Below are positions 26,001 through 38,605 of a stretch of DNA of 64,000 bases, in pieces. The stretch lies in assembly GCF_000003815.2 (NCBI RefSeq), contig NC_049980.1, positions 19,697,743 through 19,761,742 on the forward strand, in the 5' to 3' direction. The position numbers and the translations under genes are program-made. The first letter of the stretch is position 1, and every line of letters begins with the position of its first letter. Below the pieces are notes generated by a model. It was not told the origin of the DNA, searched no databases, and saw only the letters and a program-made list of their open reading frames with translations. The stretch is from Branchiostoma floridae (taxonomy: Eukaryota > Chordata > Leptocardii > Amphioxiformes > Branchiostomatidae).

Positions 26001-28389
26001 GGAGCGCACCGGCCTTCACACTCTGCAACAAAGACGCGAGATCTTGTGCAGAAAATTCGCAAAGAAACTGGGCCCAGACATGCTCCCACAGAAGACAGGT
26101 CAGCTTCATGGACGAAACACCAGAAACTCTAACAAACTCAGAGTGGTTAAATGTAGAACAAATAGATACAGGGACTCCCCTATACCCTACTTGGTTCGAC
26201 TTCTCAACGATGATGTAAAGTAATTTCTACGGCTTCAAGAGCAATGTATTTCTCCATTTTGTGTGATACGATACTTTTGCTACCAGGAAATGACGTCTAT
26301 AGCTATAGCTAGTTGACAGATAGCAGAGATATGTTTTTAATCAATTTTATCTGTAACGACAGAATTTTAAAACTGTTACAGTAGTTTACTCGTTTCCTCC
26401 GCATTTAGTACTGTAAGTTCAATCCGAAGTGTTTGTTTTTGAGATGTATAATGTATAATGTTAAATGATTGTTATTGTGATCCCTGTAAGAAGATACGCA
26501 ATTCAGCCTTTGGCTGCCAGGTATCCTCGATTTTGAAATAAATAAACCAATCATCATATAGGTGGAAGTCCGTATATGAGCCCTGTAATGAATGCCAGTA
26601 TGCCAAGTATCTGTTTGGTGGATTTAGTAGTGCCAGTAAACAATCAGTACACCCTACTTCACAGGATACGCCTGCTGGTGGCTGTGGATGGTGTCAACTC
26701 CTTATTTGGACGAACAGTTGTTAGAAAACCAGACAGGTCAATGGTGAGTTATTATTGATATTATGGACAACTTTTTTTTGTTTGTGACGTTAATCTCCTT
26801 CCTGTAACCAGATAGACTTTGTGCTATCATCACAGCGCTACTTTTTCTAAGGTATCAAATGGATAATTAAGCTACATTGTATTGAAATAGATTGTTATTT
26901 GTTGATTTCCTAACCAGGATTTGAAGCTGATTTAAATATATTGTTTTACAACCCTCAAGGCTTACGCCAGTGAACTCTCATTGACCTACAATCTCCGCAA
27001 GCTGGTGCGAAATGACTGGGTAAGTTATACCTGTCACACTATAGATGAACTTGATTTGTTATACATGTGTGCATTTTCATATGCCAGATTTTCATACATG
27101 TACAGCCCAATGTGTGGCTACTCTTCCTTTTATTACTTAACTACAAAAAGTGAAGTGTTGTTTTTGACTTGTCTGTGCATGAAGATATTTGTGTTTGTAT
27201 TTCTGAAAGCAAAGCCAAAAGCTAAAAGGTGATGATGTCATGGGGTTTGATTGTAGGAAACTTTGTCTGAAGTCTGCCATCTCCTTGTTAAGTTTCCCAC
27301 AATAAGTAAGAAAAGCTGTTGGTTGCCTTTTTATCTATGTATGGCACAAAAATGTTGGAAAATTTATGCAAACTCTCAAAGCTATAATTATATCTTTCCA
27401 CAGAGAGGTGGTGCCATTGTCACTGCAGTGAAAGAAGCAGGATTTCTGGGCATGGAGGGAGAGAAGAAGGACCACCGCCGCTATACTCGTCACGAAGACC
27501 ACCCTGACATCTACCACGACATCTTGGATCACGTGTCGGCAAGACCGCAAACGTTCACGCCGGAGGCTCTGCTGGGGAAGGAGGGGTTTGAGTACATGGA
27601 CCCGTACGTCCCCGTGCTGGTGGAGAAGTACACAGAGAAGGAGATAGAGAGCTGTCTGGATTACTACACAGACAGGATGTGGATACAGAATGAGAAATGT
27701 GAGTACTCCCTGCAGGCTGTCTGTGGGGTTCTCTTGCAGGATTATAAGGGATGATACCTAATGCCTAATCCATTAGCCCAGGAGTCTGCTGACTCTAAAT
27801 GACATTTTCACCATTCAGTAAGATGCCAGGTGTACTCTGAATCATCGTGCGATTTCAAGAGATCAGACAACGTTTTTTACTTATATCTAAGGCACTTGTT
27901 TCTGAAGCTGAGGTTTCTGAGTCCCATCCATTGTACCCCTTCCTTAAAGATTTTCTTACAACTGTACTGGTATTTATATCCTTATATTGCTTCCATATTT
28001 GGCCACAAGTGAATAGATAATACAGATGTAGCAGGTTTATGTTTTCATAAATCAATGTGAAATTGGGACAAAGCAGTACAGAGGATGTACAGTCATTATG
28101 ACTTATCTTAATGTACCAGGAAACAAATAGTACAAATAGTGTATAAATAGTACTATGTGTATATAGTACAATCAGCTGCCATAAGTAACTACAGTACTTG
28201 GATTGTTTACTCAACAAGTATGGCCACTTGGTAAAAAGATAATTGTCTTATCTTACAGAGTAAAATCTTTAACAGCATACATGGTGTTTGTTCTCCTTCC
28301 TAGGTTGGACAGAGGCAGGCAGGCAACAGCTGAAGTTTCTTAGTGGGTATGAACCTGCCGATCTGGAGAGAATATGTGGTCCCTTGTAG
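11068..28389 (+). CDS. DAP3: DAP3, small-subunit mitochondrial ribosomal protein mS29 (one exon missing at a gap)
   Basis: DAP3/MRPS29 is a GTP-binding protein of the mitochondrial small ribosomal subunit, also linked to apoptosis. Visible exons: 11068-11110, 12945-12985, 19485-19637, 19907-20014, 23765-23873, 24186-24278, 24847-24977, 26665-26743, 26960-27019, 27404-27698 and 28304-28389. All joins use GT-AG and keep frame. The exception lies between 24977 (phase 0) and 26665 (phase 2), where one or more exons totalling 2 mod 3 bases, about 40 residues by comparison with vertebrates, are absent; a scaffold gap and a LINE lie there. Conserved blocks are VDTFTEACIMVRKPSLEV, a Walker A motif GIRGTGKT, the Walker B-like LLVAVDGVN, and LLGKEGFEYMDPYVPVLV. 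The stop is TAG at 28387-28389. The basic N-terminus (exons 1 and 2) fits a mitochondrial presequence but is poorly conserved, so the start is less certain. Confidence 0.93.
11111..19484. other. DAP3 introns 1 and 2
   Basis: Apart from the 41-bp exon at 12945-12985, no coding exon is supported. Two segments near 11705 and 14440 share a diverged core that reads ACACCTTTTTCTGTGTCTA and probably belong to one dispersed repeat. The rest is AT-rich and featureless to my reading. Confidence 0.5.
20015..23764. other. DAP3 intron 4
   Basis: No exons are supported. The segment at about 22000-22260 looks like a dispersed repeat: it has GC content unlike the flanks and a phrase resembling a SINE or LINE tail, AATCAAGCCCGTGACCTT, which is weakly similar to a tRNA B-box. 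I see nothing else definable. Confidence 0.4.
25054..25153. other. Scaffold gap (100 N) in DAP3
   Basis: Exactly 100 N, so the true length is unknown. It falls between two DAP3 exons whose phases disagree, and it cuts the 5' part of the LINE that starts right after it. Confidence 0.99.
25154..26560 (+). mobile_element. Non-LTR retrotransposon (LINE), 3' part, inside a DAP3 intron
   Basis: The element runs out of the scaffold gap, through a reverse transcriptase frame, to an A-rich 3' end with AATAAATAAA near 26540. The 3' UTR after the stop at 26221-26223 is about 340 bp. The element is in the same orientation as DAP3. The family is probably in the CR1/L2/Rex1 group by its RT style; a search against a repeat library would decide this. 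Confidence 0.85.
25156..26223 (+). CDS. LINE reverse transcriptase, 5' end lost in the gap
   Basis: The frame is open from the gap edge for about 355 codons. RT motif A reads MTDFSKAFDRIDH, motif B SVPQGTLLGP, and the catalytic motif C is FVDD, a usual variant of YxDD in non-LTR elements. The thumb and C-terminal part follow, with the typical stretches YVRPVVEYCVPVWHP and RIQKRALRTILG. No stop codon or frameshift interrupts it. The upstream endonuclease and first RT motifs are not visible. The unbroken frame suggests a fairly young insertion. Confidence 0.88.
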   Translation, partial: SNLQKLTDYVARNSDRLGNITTLVMTDFSKAFDRIDHNIAISKLLQLGARPCLIPWIANFLLNRRQRARYRNELSMWQTLSCSVPQGTLLGPLIFLAVFDDAVRESPLSEWKFVDDLSLAETRQHVAPSIMQEELNDFNQWASQNHMLLNADKCKVMIFSFMKLPPAPPVLKINGTPLEIVVVSCLLGIWLQSNLKWDTHVSKMISKANGRLFMLRSLKRFNVTVNDLLQVFISYVRPVVEYCVPVWHPGLTKEHTARLERIQKRALRTILGGQYTSYEAALERTGLHTLQQRREILCRKFAKKLGPDMLPQKTGQLHGRNTRNSNKLRVVKCRTNRYRDSPIPYLVRLLNDDVK

Positions 28390-29690
28390 CCCATCAGAGA
28401 CACCTTTTCCTGCAAGCAGCTGCCGAGCTGGCATAGATATGACTCGGTTCATCTAGCTTAACCCTGATTTTTCAACATGGAATAATGCTCAGATCAATCT
28501 GACTGTAAAAGACACGTGAAGCTCCTACAATGTCTGACCAACGGTCCAACCCCATTATAAGGCACTTAGATAAAGATGATACAGAGATATGTAATATGTA
28601 TCTGTAGTAAAACCGTGATGAACAATTTTTGTCTGACGCATGTTTTGTCCATCTGGTTAGACATCTATTTAATGTTCATTTTATTAAACTAATTGTTCAA
28701 ACCTCAGCCTATATTCTACATGTACTTACGTGGCCAGGCCTTTGTATCATCATCAGAGATGACGAATGCAACCACCCCTTATGTATACAACATGTCCAAG
28801 CTGGGACCAACCCTAGACATTGCTAAAATGAAACTCTAGACCACGGATTTATAGAATTCAATCCAGATGGTCAAGCAGTGGGGTTGTATTATTTCTTGCA
28901 CCATGGGAACATGTTATTACAGGACATTGAAATAATAGCCAACAAAAAACAGAAAAGATTAGTCTTTTTTTGCCACATGTAGTGATATTTTATGTACCCG
29001 TTATGGTTGATAGTAATTATGTAATGACTCACAATATACACTCTCAACATACATACGTAGAAATGAAAACAGGTATAAACAAAGTTTTATACTACTGTAT
29101 GACATTGATTAAATATTTTACTTTCAGTTTATAACTTTGCTGACATCTTAATAAATGCATCAGCCATACTTATAATGTTATACGTGCAACATATTATACA
29201 TATCTTATCTATATACGGTACATTTTCCTGATTCCCTTGGACGATGAATTACGATTCATTTGATGAATGTGACTACTTTAGACTATGTCCAACATTTGGA
29301 TGAAGAGACAAGACACATGTGGCGACTTTCTCTTCTTCATCAACTTGATAGATTTCAGAAACCTATCCTGACAAACACATAACTATTCGACCTTGATAGA
29401 ACTCTACAAGTTGCTAAGTCTTCTCTTCACATTTCAACGTAATTTAGCCTTACAATCTTATAACAGATCCCTATCCCATTTGATAAAAAGTAGCAATTTA
29501 CAATGATAGGTATACAATTTTGCTTACTGTAGCTTAACATTTTTTTAAACACACCAATAAATACAGATCTAATTGAGATACATTACACGAAAATGAAGAC
29601 CAAATTTGGTCTGAAAGTTTCTGAACAATACTTCTGAATCTTATGACTCCTTTTTGAAATACTGAGTTGAGAAATCTTCTGCGATCTTCC
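28390..29690. other. DAP3 3' UTR and intergenic space before the sodium channel gene
   Basis: DAP3 and the DEG/ENaC gene converge here. A candidate DAP3 polyadenylation signal AATAAA is at 29150-29155, which would give a 3' UTR of about 0.8 kb. No further gene is supported. Confidence 0.45.
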
Positions 29691-32600
29691 TTACATCTTT
29701 TCAGTGACACGGATGGCGGCGGTGTGAGCGTTATAAGTATCATTTCTGTCAGTTCCAGCCACATCTACAACATTTGGGGACGTTGGTCTTCCCCTTCCAG
29801 ACATTTTTTTGCAGAGGATGATGACAATGTCTACTAAGACTTCCATGATCTCCATCGCAGACAGACAGGACATGCCGACCCACAGACCCAGCTGGCCACC
29901 GATGTCGCCCAGTAGGTTCTCAACCTTTAGGTAGAAAGGGAAACATAAGGTCAGTCCAAACCCTATCCACGTGGTTTATTTGGTCCCACTCACCACCAGT
30001 GTCACTCAGTAAGACTCTCAAACTAAAGGGGATGAAAGTGCTGGGTTATCTCTGATGTCCATATCTGCAACTTTTTATAACACTATCAGCATATTTTGAA
30101 CAGAAACATCTTAAATCTCATCCAAGGTATTTTGGTTCATTTTGATGCTTAACACAGATATCTAAAAGTATCAATTACCTGTTTTGTATTTTCCAGTACG
30201 CAAGTGAATCTCACATTAGGGGAAAGTGTTTTTAGCTCCTATACTGATCATGATAGTAACATGATACAGAGTTTGTCAATGCGGCCTTCAGGATGCTTAC
30301 CTCGTATCCAGGTGACTCGGTGATTCTTTCAAAGTTTAAAGCTTCATAGTAGATGTTTACCTTCAAAAGGTTTCTCCTGCAAAGGGAAAACACACGTTGA
30401 GTCATATAGAAATTATGTTGTTAGATGAATGCTTTCTTGCATAGCATATAACGTACCGTACGTATTTTACTAATATACCATATATAAAGCCATGTGCAGA
30501 TATCACACAGTTCTTATTACTTTCCCTGGTAGTAACATCAACATGTAGTGTCAAAATATTCGTCACAAAATGACAGATAGCTACATACAATGCAGTAGTT
30601 GACATTAAGTCATTAGTGCAGAAACAACGTTATTATCCACATGCACTTGTTGTTGTTTGCAGTTTGTTACATAAACTAATCATATGCTAAACTCACTTAA
30701 ACTCATCTGAATCGCCGAGGATTCCTGTTCCTGGACCACGTGATTTTGTCCTCAGCTTGGACAACACCGTGGGCTGAATTAAACAACAACAAAAAAGCAA
30801 ACGAGACATTTTCACGTATTTAAGTTGGATTATTTTCCAGATAACCTTAGGTAAAACGTGGCTGTAACACTTCATGGTTTATTTAGCAACTTATCAGAGC
30901 TACATGTATTTGTTAACTGTTGGATACTAGTACTTTATGTTGGACCCGTTGCTAGCATGCCTGTCGTAGAGAACTACGTTAGACAACTGTGTTTCCAACG
31001 ACATCAGTGGACAAATTAACATGGTCACGAGCTGCATGTCTACAGTAGCAGTTATGGAACATCATTTGAGCAACACTAACCGTTATGCCACATGGACATC
31101 ATCTTGGTGCTTTCAGCCAAACAGACCTCGATCTGTCTGGTGTTCATCCGATTTAATATCAATTAGCATTTAGCTGTTGTCATAAATGCAACATGTTGTG
31201 ATATACAAGATGGGTGCAGATTGGCTGCAAATTGATCATGTCAGATTATTTACCAAATATAAATAATTTTGAACTTGATATCTGAGTTGCCCTTACCAGG
31301 TAGGAGTCAGCAGGCCATTCGGCCAGACCTATCGACTTGCGAAAGACTCTGTCACTGGGAGGTAAAAGCAAAGACACATGATTTAACGAATATTGAAATA
31401 GGTTGCATTCGAGATATTCGGCAAAGTCGGCAAACTGGCAAGCATACAACGAAAAGTTTCCTTTTGTTACTATAGTGGTAAACAAAAACCTCTGCTAAAA
31501 TAAAGAGGACATCATAGAAATGTTTTCTCATTGAAATAAACCTTGTAAGCTCGAATTTAACAAATATTTAATTTCAATACCCCACCCAATAGTGATCCAA
31601 TCAACAACGCGATAGAAGAACTCTGCTTGTGTTGAGAGCTTACAAATTTTATCAAATTAATAGAATTAGTGATACATACGAGCAGCTGGCTGGACACGCA
31701 CACGTCAGGTTAGCGGTTGCTATGCGCCGCTTTACCCCTTCCTCACACGTTGCTGAAACAACATTCAAAGAGCCTTACTTTTAAAGTTATAAGCAAATAG
31801 CACATGATAATAACAGCAGGCTCTATATAAAGGTACAGAGAAAAGTGTTCAATGAAAAGAATCTATTATGATAGCAAAGGAACTGCCCATGTCTCTGTCC
31901 TCATGATGGTACCATATAAATACATTGTGATAACAGGCTTTGGGCTCTCAAAATAATCAACAACGTTCTCACACACCAACCGGGTTCTTTTGGTCTTTGG
32001 TCCTTTCAGTCAATGTGACCGCGATCTGCATCGTGTTTAGATCATTTGTTATCAATTTTGGTATCATTAAGCTAAACAATAGTGATGACAGGCAGCAACT
32101 ATATAGCGTGGTGATGTAACCAGGTTATTGCTGGCTGGGTCATGATCACGAAATATCATTTGCAAAATAGGCCAAGCTCGTGAATATTTCTGAGGTCCAA
32201 GGGGCTGCAAGAGACTAAAAACATAACAATTTGCCAGTTCCACTGTATACACCGTTGGGGTCCTGACTTTTCATACATGAACCAATGACATACTGACCGA
32301 CAGAGGTTGAAAAATTGCAGTATGTTGCACCCTGTGGCAGCATGTAGGAGATGTCAGCACAGCCGCAGATGTTGATCATGTGATCCTGATGACAGGTGGC
32401 AATACAGTTCTAACGGAAACAAACAAACATTTAGCCTTGTAGGGCTGTACGAATGTCACGCCCATAGCTATAACTGAGCCGATGGAAGAACCTCTTCCCC
32501 ATTGCTGTATCTTTTACTGCAGTTGAGGTTTTGTAAATAGCCAAACGATGCCAAAATATTCGATAGGTCCTGTGTAACCTACAACTTACTTTCCCTTCTA

Positions 32601-35600
32601 TCATCTAAAATTCTAAAAACATTAAAGAAGAAGATGGTATTTGAGACGGATTTCAGGTTCACCCTCTAAAATTTTAATTGTTTACAGCATGTAATCAGCA
32701 GTTCACATGCTATACTATTACCAACATGTGTAGAGAAGGCTTAACGTTACCTGTTGAGTATAACCCCCGGGATAGAGGAGCTCGTGACCCGCTCCGTCCG
32801 TGCAGTCCCCATACTTGCCACCCAGTCGACTTATATGCGTCTTGAAAACAAAAGAGAAAACAAACAAATTGGCATACTCGTAGTTTTGCGGAGAAAGCCC
32901 TGTGGGCAAAGAGACAGAATTTCCCATTGCACAAACTGACTAACACATGAATACATTACAAAAAAATAAATCAAAGAAGTTGGTAAAGGTTCTAAACAAG
33001 TTATTATTCTACCCAGTCGTTTCATATATAAGGGCCGGGATATCTGACCTTCATCGGCGTATCTAACCGGAGAAAGTCTGTGGACAAGTGTTGATCCACA
33101 TATCATTCATTTTATAAACACTGTATTGACAGTAGTATAATATTCAACGAAAACTCTGGGCTTGTCAGAAAACTGTGTTTGCCGTCCCTGCCCTTTGAAA
33201 CATACTCGCTTCATGTCATCATCACCAGTCGATAGGTCCATATGTACCCGTCACATATAGCTGCAGATGACATATCCAAAGTCCCTATATTCTTGTTTTG
33301 TCCAGAAGCCCCCTCTCTGCATTTGTAATGTATTTCAATGTAATCTACATCCTGATAGTATTTCACAAGATAAAAGGAATTCCTAGAGGTAATATTACAA
33401 ATGCTGAAGTTTCATACACAAAATCAGTTATCATCCTGTGGCTGTGTCATAGCTCTCCGATATTGTTACGATGAGCCGTACCAGTCTGAGTCCTGCCGAG
33501 GTTAGGGACCCTGGGGGTGCATCAAACCCTTCCGCCTCCGGGAACGGGAAGACCTCGTTGGAGTGGATCACCACACGCACACCCGCCTTCTCCGCTATTC
33601 TGGGGATATATTCTTCCTGTTCTATGTACAGTATCAGGGACAGGCCTGGCGGAACAAATGACATCACCAATCAAGGTCTGTATTAACCACACTGTTAACG
33701 TTAGCTATGCCGGTACTGCAGGTTTGATTTCCTTTACTTCTGCCTGTGAAGGGACATCTTAATGACACTTCTTTATGATTTTCGACATGTAACGTTACAC
33801 CAAGGAGCTCAAAAACAACTTTAACTTCCATAAACTACTACTGAGAGGATCAACAATGTGTATAAGTTGTAATGAGGGTTTTTCATCGTCCTCATGTTAT
33901 TTCTAACCTTCCAATTCTGACTTGACAAAGGAGCTTGAAAAGATGGTCGAGATACTGGCAGTATCGTTTATTGTAGCTAGTGCCTACAAATGCATCCTTA
34001 CCATGGGAAGGTCCTGCACTTGTGACACTGTGCGGCGATCTCCCGGGAATAAATTCTTCCTTGTTGAAGGTGAAGCAGTTTCCATAGGTACTATCCGTAA
34101 ACAACGTGAAATTCCTGTAAAAAGTGGACGTTATGTTGGGATCTTTAAAATCTCATTTCACATTTTTCTACAATCCGAGCCGCACATATAATTGCATACT
34201 TCTTAAAAAAAAAGATGTTAATTGGAACAATGGAAACATATGATATTCTTTTTTTAAAAGGGTTTAGCTGACCAATTAGAGGGTTTGAAGGAAAATGCAT
34301 CATATGCTTAGGTGATAAATGACAACGTTGTTCCTAAATGCACTTCTCTGAAGGAGAGTATGGTGCATTCTCGATGCGATAGATTTTATTATTTTATTAT
34401 TAAAAGCTATCATAAATGAAAACACTATATGATCAAGCAAACACCATAAATCATTCTAACTGTATGAGATGGACTGGACTAAATAAAGTTTAACTACTAG
34501 TGCACAAGTCAGAAGTGGGATACTAACCACCCTGCCATTCAAGATATAACATGTAGGAGGGTGGTAATGAAGGGAATGTATAAAACTACCTAAATGAGCA
34601 TGGTCTTCCATCAAATTGACATTCCTGTATGAGGTCACGTGCTTGGTGGCCAAGGGACTGCTTCATGGAGTCATTTAGTTGTACGAGGAGTCCGGTGAAA
34701 GAGTTGATTGTTTCAAAGTCGCCGTGGAATGCGTCGTAGTCATAATCATCATCATTGGCCTGGAAAGGGGACAGATGTGTGCATCGGTCACTCTTTAGTC
34801 GTACAATAGATTCATCTCAGAAATTTCCTGTGATTTCTTACCGTTCTCAAAGAGCAGCCCCAGCCAAACCCACCCGTGTGTAGCAACCCCAAGCGGTTAG
34901 GCTACCAAAGGCCGTAATCTGGAAACCTCCTAAGGTACAAGTTGGCAACAAGTGAGTCTGATGGCCAGGTGGGGTAGAACCGAAGCATACAATTGCCGAC
35001 CAAAACTCCCTATAACCTCCTTGACTAAATCTAGCCTACAGCCTGAGGGACACTGGTAACTACAGCATGACTTTCTTGAACGGCGGCCTCCAGCACAGAA
35101 CATCTCCAGCAGGAGAACCCGTAATGCAGTTAGACATCTGACATTCTATATTGCCGAACTGCACGACACAAGAACTCACCAATACCCTACCTTGTGCTGC
35201 TGAATGTACGGTGAATGACGCACAGATGTCTCATTTTATTTTATGTTGAACTGTGTGGTATGATTATTACTGGATTTGTTGTAATGGTTTCCGCCATGGA
35301 TTAGAGATAATTTCTAATTCTTAGTGGATACAGGATAATGGATAAGTAGAGCATCTGCCAGAACAACAGAATTCAGACTTCTGTCTTGTTTCTTCGTCGT
35401 ACCATCTCATTTGTAAAAGCATAACTTTCTTGGCGAAGACGATAACGTTAAAGTTACATGTTACATCTGAGGTTCTGGGTTGCTCTTGAAGAAAGGGGCC
35501 TTGTCGAACACAGCCCTGGCCCTGGTTGAACACCTGTAAAAATCCGCGCCCGAGGCCAAGATTATACTGTCCACTGGACCAACTGAATTAGTTTGTGATT

Positions 35601-37418
35601 AGTGTAGGCGACTGTGTAGCTGTTCAGGTCACTGACCCGATGGGATAAAAAAAAACAGATTACCTGGTGCTTATATTTGAGGGTCGTTATGAGGCTGCAA
35701 CATACTGAGGCATTAGTCAACGTTGATCAAATAATGTTGAGTACATTCCAGTGGACATTGGTATATTTGATAGCCCTCAAAAGCTACAAATTGGCAATCA
35801 CTGGACAGGCCACTCAGGTGATTGTGGAGACCCAAACAACTAAGGTAAAACCGGTGCCGACTGTGCAACATACGAGCCTTGGTGCAGTTCGGACAACATA
35901 CGGCCAGAACTGATCATAACCAGGAAGATCACTCAGGGGACCGATGAAATCCGGCCTATGTGGATGACAACTAGTATAGGCAGGATTTTTAATGATTGTC
36001 TCAATGACAACGGGGAATTTATCTCCATGATGCACTGGTTACACATAGCCCACCATGACCCGGACCACTCGTCAACCAAGATTGGCAGTAGGTCGGAAGC
36101 AGTCTGATCAGTGTTTTTTAACCTCCTTGGTTTTACACGACGCCTATCTTTAGCGCCAAAGCTTCACGTTTTCTTAACAGCGTTCACGTAATATTACATT
36201 TTAATGATGATGAAGCTAATGGATATCAAGCATTGCCACTTGGTCACGTAGGCAGGACACTCCCAGGTGTCACCGGGCATAAAACATGACAGGATGTCTA
36301 TCCGGGTGGTACAGCAAGGTACAGTCACTGTCATCAAGACGTTAAAACGGAAATTACTCCTCATAACGTGGCCGGCGCCACAGGCTGATGCGACACCAAT
36401 TACCATGGTAACTCAACAAACAAAGCCGGAACAACCACTGTGCCTGTCGAGGACAGGTCCTCTTTAATTTGTCAGGATTTGTTTTGCTTCAGTGAACTGC
36501 GCGAATCTCATAACACATGTATGCAAACTTGTTGCCAATCCGATGCCGGGAGAGAGTATGTGCCATCCGATGGTTTCCGTGAAATCGTAGGCACATTGTT
36601 GTGACATTGAGAAAGTCCTTGTCATTTTAAATGGACATCCGGTCACCATTTTGGCGTGATGGGGCAAAATGCTAGGTAAAAGATATGCGTCATATCTGTA
36701 CTGTAGAGGTTAGACTGTGAGACAAAATGAAACCTGACAAAACAAAATCCCTATAAAACCACCTAAAAGATGTCCAGAACAAGTCGGAGCCTTACCTCTG
36801 CTTGGAAAGCACGCCTTTCGTTCAGAGTACATCATGGCACACATCATTTTTGCTTTCTTTTATTTAGTTTTTTTTTTTAATTGGTGGCTAGTTTACACCA
36901 GTGTCTAACTGTAAGGGTGGGGAAAAAATCGTGTTTCTAGATACTAGTAGGTTGAAGTGTTTGAAATGTGTTACCCCATACAATGGTACAAAGGTGTGCA
37001 CTAGTATAAGGCAGTAGCAACTTACCAAAGTTGTTGGGGCTTGTGTAGTACTTGGTGCTGACCCATTCTGAGGCGGATTCGCAGGTTTCGGGATGAAGCC
37101 AGCGTTTTCAAACTCTGCGGAACCGAGCCGGACTAGCTGGCGGTAGCGAAGAGGGTTGGCGTTACAGATCGTTACGGCGGGAAACTGCAGCGCCGACCAC
37201 TGGATCGTGACATCCGTCGTGACGGGGTACTTTATATACTTGTACACGAGCGTTTGGGCTTGATACAAAAAGTAACTCAAGGACGCCAGGAACAGACATG
37301 TCCAGAACAGTCGGCGGACAAACGATTTGGTAGTGACGGCCCGGGGGATGCCATGTGCCGAGGTGTTCTCTCCGTACTTCCGCAGGGTTGAACGCAAGCT
37401 GGGATTCTTCGTAGCCAT
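29691..37418 (-). CDS. DEG/ENaC (ENaC/ASIC) sodium channel subunit, complete, 519 residues
   Basis: Members are trimeric plasma-membrane sodium channels with two transmembrane segments and a large cysteine-rich extracellular loop. Exons in coding order: 37026-37418, 34590-34759, 34002-34114, 33482-33645, 32751-32840, 32298-32409, 31680-31752, 31297-31354, 30697-30773, 30301-30376 and 29691-29924. All joins are GT-AG and in frame (1560 bp). Residues 22-23 are the gating HG motif. TM1 is at about 37-59, followed by FPAVTICNANPLRYRQL. The loop has CQFDGRPCSFRNFT, TYGNCFTFN, LILYIEQEEY, THISRLGGKYGDC and CGCADISYMLP. TM2 contains GQLGLWVGMSCLSAMEI, with the selectivity-filter triplet G459-M460-S461. 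The family usually has G-(A/S)-S there. The C-terminal tail is short and I see no PY motif. I cannot say whether it is closer to ENaC or ASIC; a tree would be needed. Confidence 0.93.
34760..37025. other. DEG/ENaC intron 1
   Basis: This 2.3-kb intron has patches of higher GC (about 34850-35200 and 35640-36450) that look like old repeats or decayed copies of something. I could not assign them to a family, and no exon with paired splice sites was found. Confidence 0.4.
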
Positions 37419-37590
37419 TTTGCCAGTTGACTTTCTGTGAGAGCGCGGCAGTTCACTATGTCAGCACGTAGTGCAACAATCCTACAATGCTCCTTTGAGT
37501 CTTTCACTGTTTATGTGACGTTAGATTACCGGTGCAAGGAGGTAAAGCCGTCGGTGTTTGTCTGCTCACCAGGGTAAACAATAGAAAATC

Positions 37591-37840
37591 TGACGTCGGT
37601 CGACGCTGAAGGGTTCGCGTCGCACGAAACCTCAGCTTTTATGGTTATCCTGGGAACTAAGCATTGACAATTAAACAGTTTGAAACACAAGTTCAAAAGA
37701 AAAGTCTAAGATGACAGATTCGAAAATGTCTTGAATGTGCGACAACAAACCGTGCCTCACCGTGCAATATCCTTGTAGCAGTAGACCGCCGACTTGATAG
37801 ACGAGTTACTTAGATAGAGTACATGTTTAGCATGACGTCA
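37591..37840 (-). promoter_or_regulatory. Two CRE sites upstream of the DEG/ENaC gene
   Basis: TGACGTCG at 37591-37598 and the perfect palindrome TGACGTCA at 37833-37840 lie 173 and 415 bp upstream of the channel start codon. They could make the gene responsive to CREB/ATF factors; this is inference. Confidence 0.35.
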
Positions 37841-38494
37841 GACTAATTCTACTGGACCCGCCTCTGAAGACGGGTACGAACAACAAGGTGATAAGAACTA
37901 TCAATTTTCTGATTCTTTTGTTGGGAACTTTTGTTTTTAACTATGTAAAACCATCTTGGGATCTGTTAACGCAATAACCTACATTCAACGGGAAAACAGC
38001 AATATGGTGAAAGTCAACTTCCAATGACAATGATATGTACAAGGTTCATCATAGACTGTTTATATGACTATGACTATGATACAGTCTGTAAAAAGTATTT
38101 CTGCCACCACTGGTTATAATAGCCTCATTTCATCTTTATGTTTGCAACATTAGGACTTGACTGACCGAATAAAGAACAGTACGAGTCCGGATTTCCCTAC
38201 CATTCTGCAGTTAAAAATATATATTTGAAAAGAGGCAAAATCTGTACCTGTAACTAGCAAAGTCCTGTCACAATGTAAGCATTCGCTACAAGTACCTGTG
38301 ACCAAAAGACGCAGAACTGCTCGCGCACAATGAACCTAGTTGTCAGGCCCCTATTCTTCTATTATATGTACATGTATTACGCAACGCGGTCTTCAAAATG
38401 AGGCAAGAGAGAACTGTATCGGTACCAGCACGGTCCTGTCACGTTACAATCCCATTAGCTTAGTACCTTCAGCTAGTTAATTGTATCTTGTTGT

Positions 38495-38605
38495 TTTTGC
38501 ATATGTTTGTTATGTCTGTTATCAGTCATGTCTGTTATCAGTGACCTGTACCTAGCCCGTCGAGGCATGAATGTACAATAAAGGTCTTTCATTCATTATC
38601 CTCCG
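38495..38605 (+). mobile_element. Probable 3' end of a 5'-truncated LINE
   Basis: The segment has a duplicated TGTCTGTTATCAGT, then AATAAAG and a short ATTC repeat tail, as in L2/CR1-type 3' ends. No coding part remains, so the call rests on the tail only. Confidence 0.4.

Noticed and set aside
35640-36470. GC-richer patches in the DEG/ENaC intron with short frames on both strands
   Set aside because: I could not link them to a family or to paired splice sites. They are probably old repeats.
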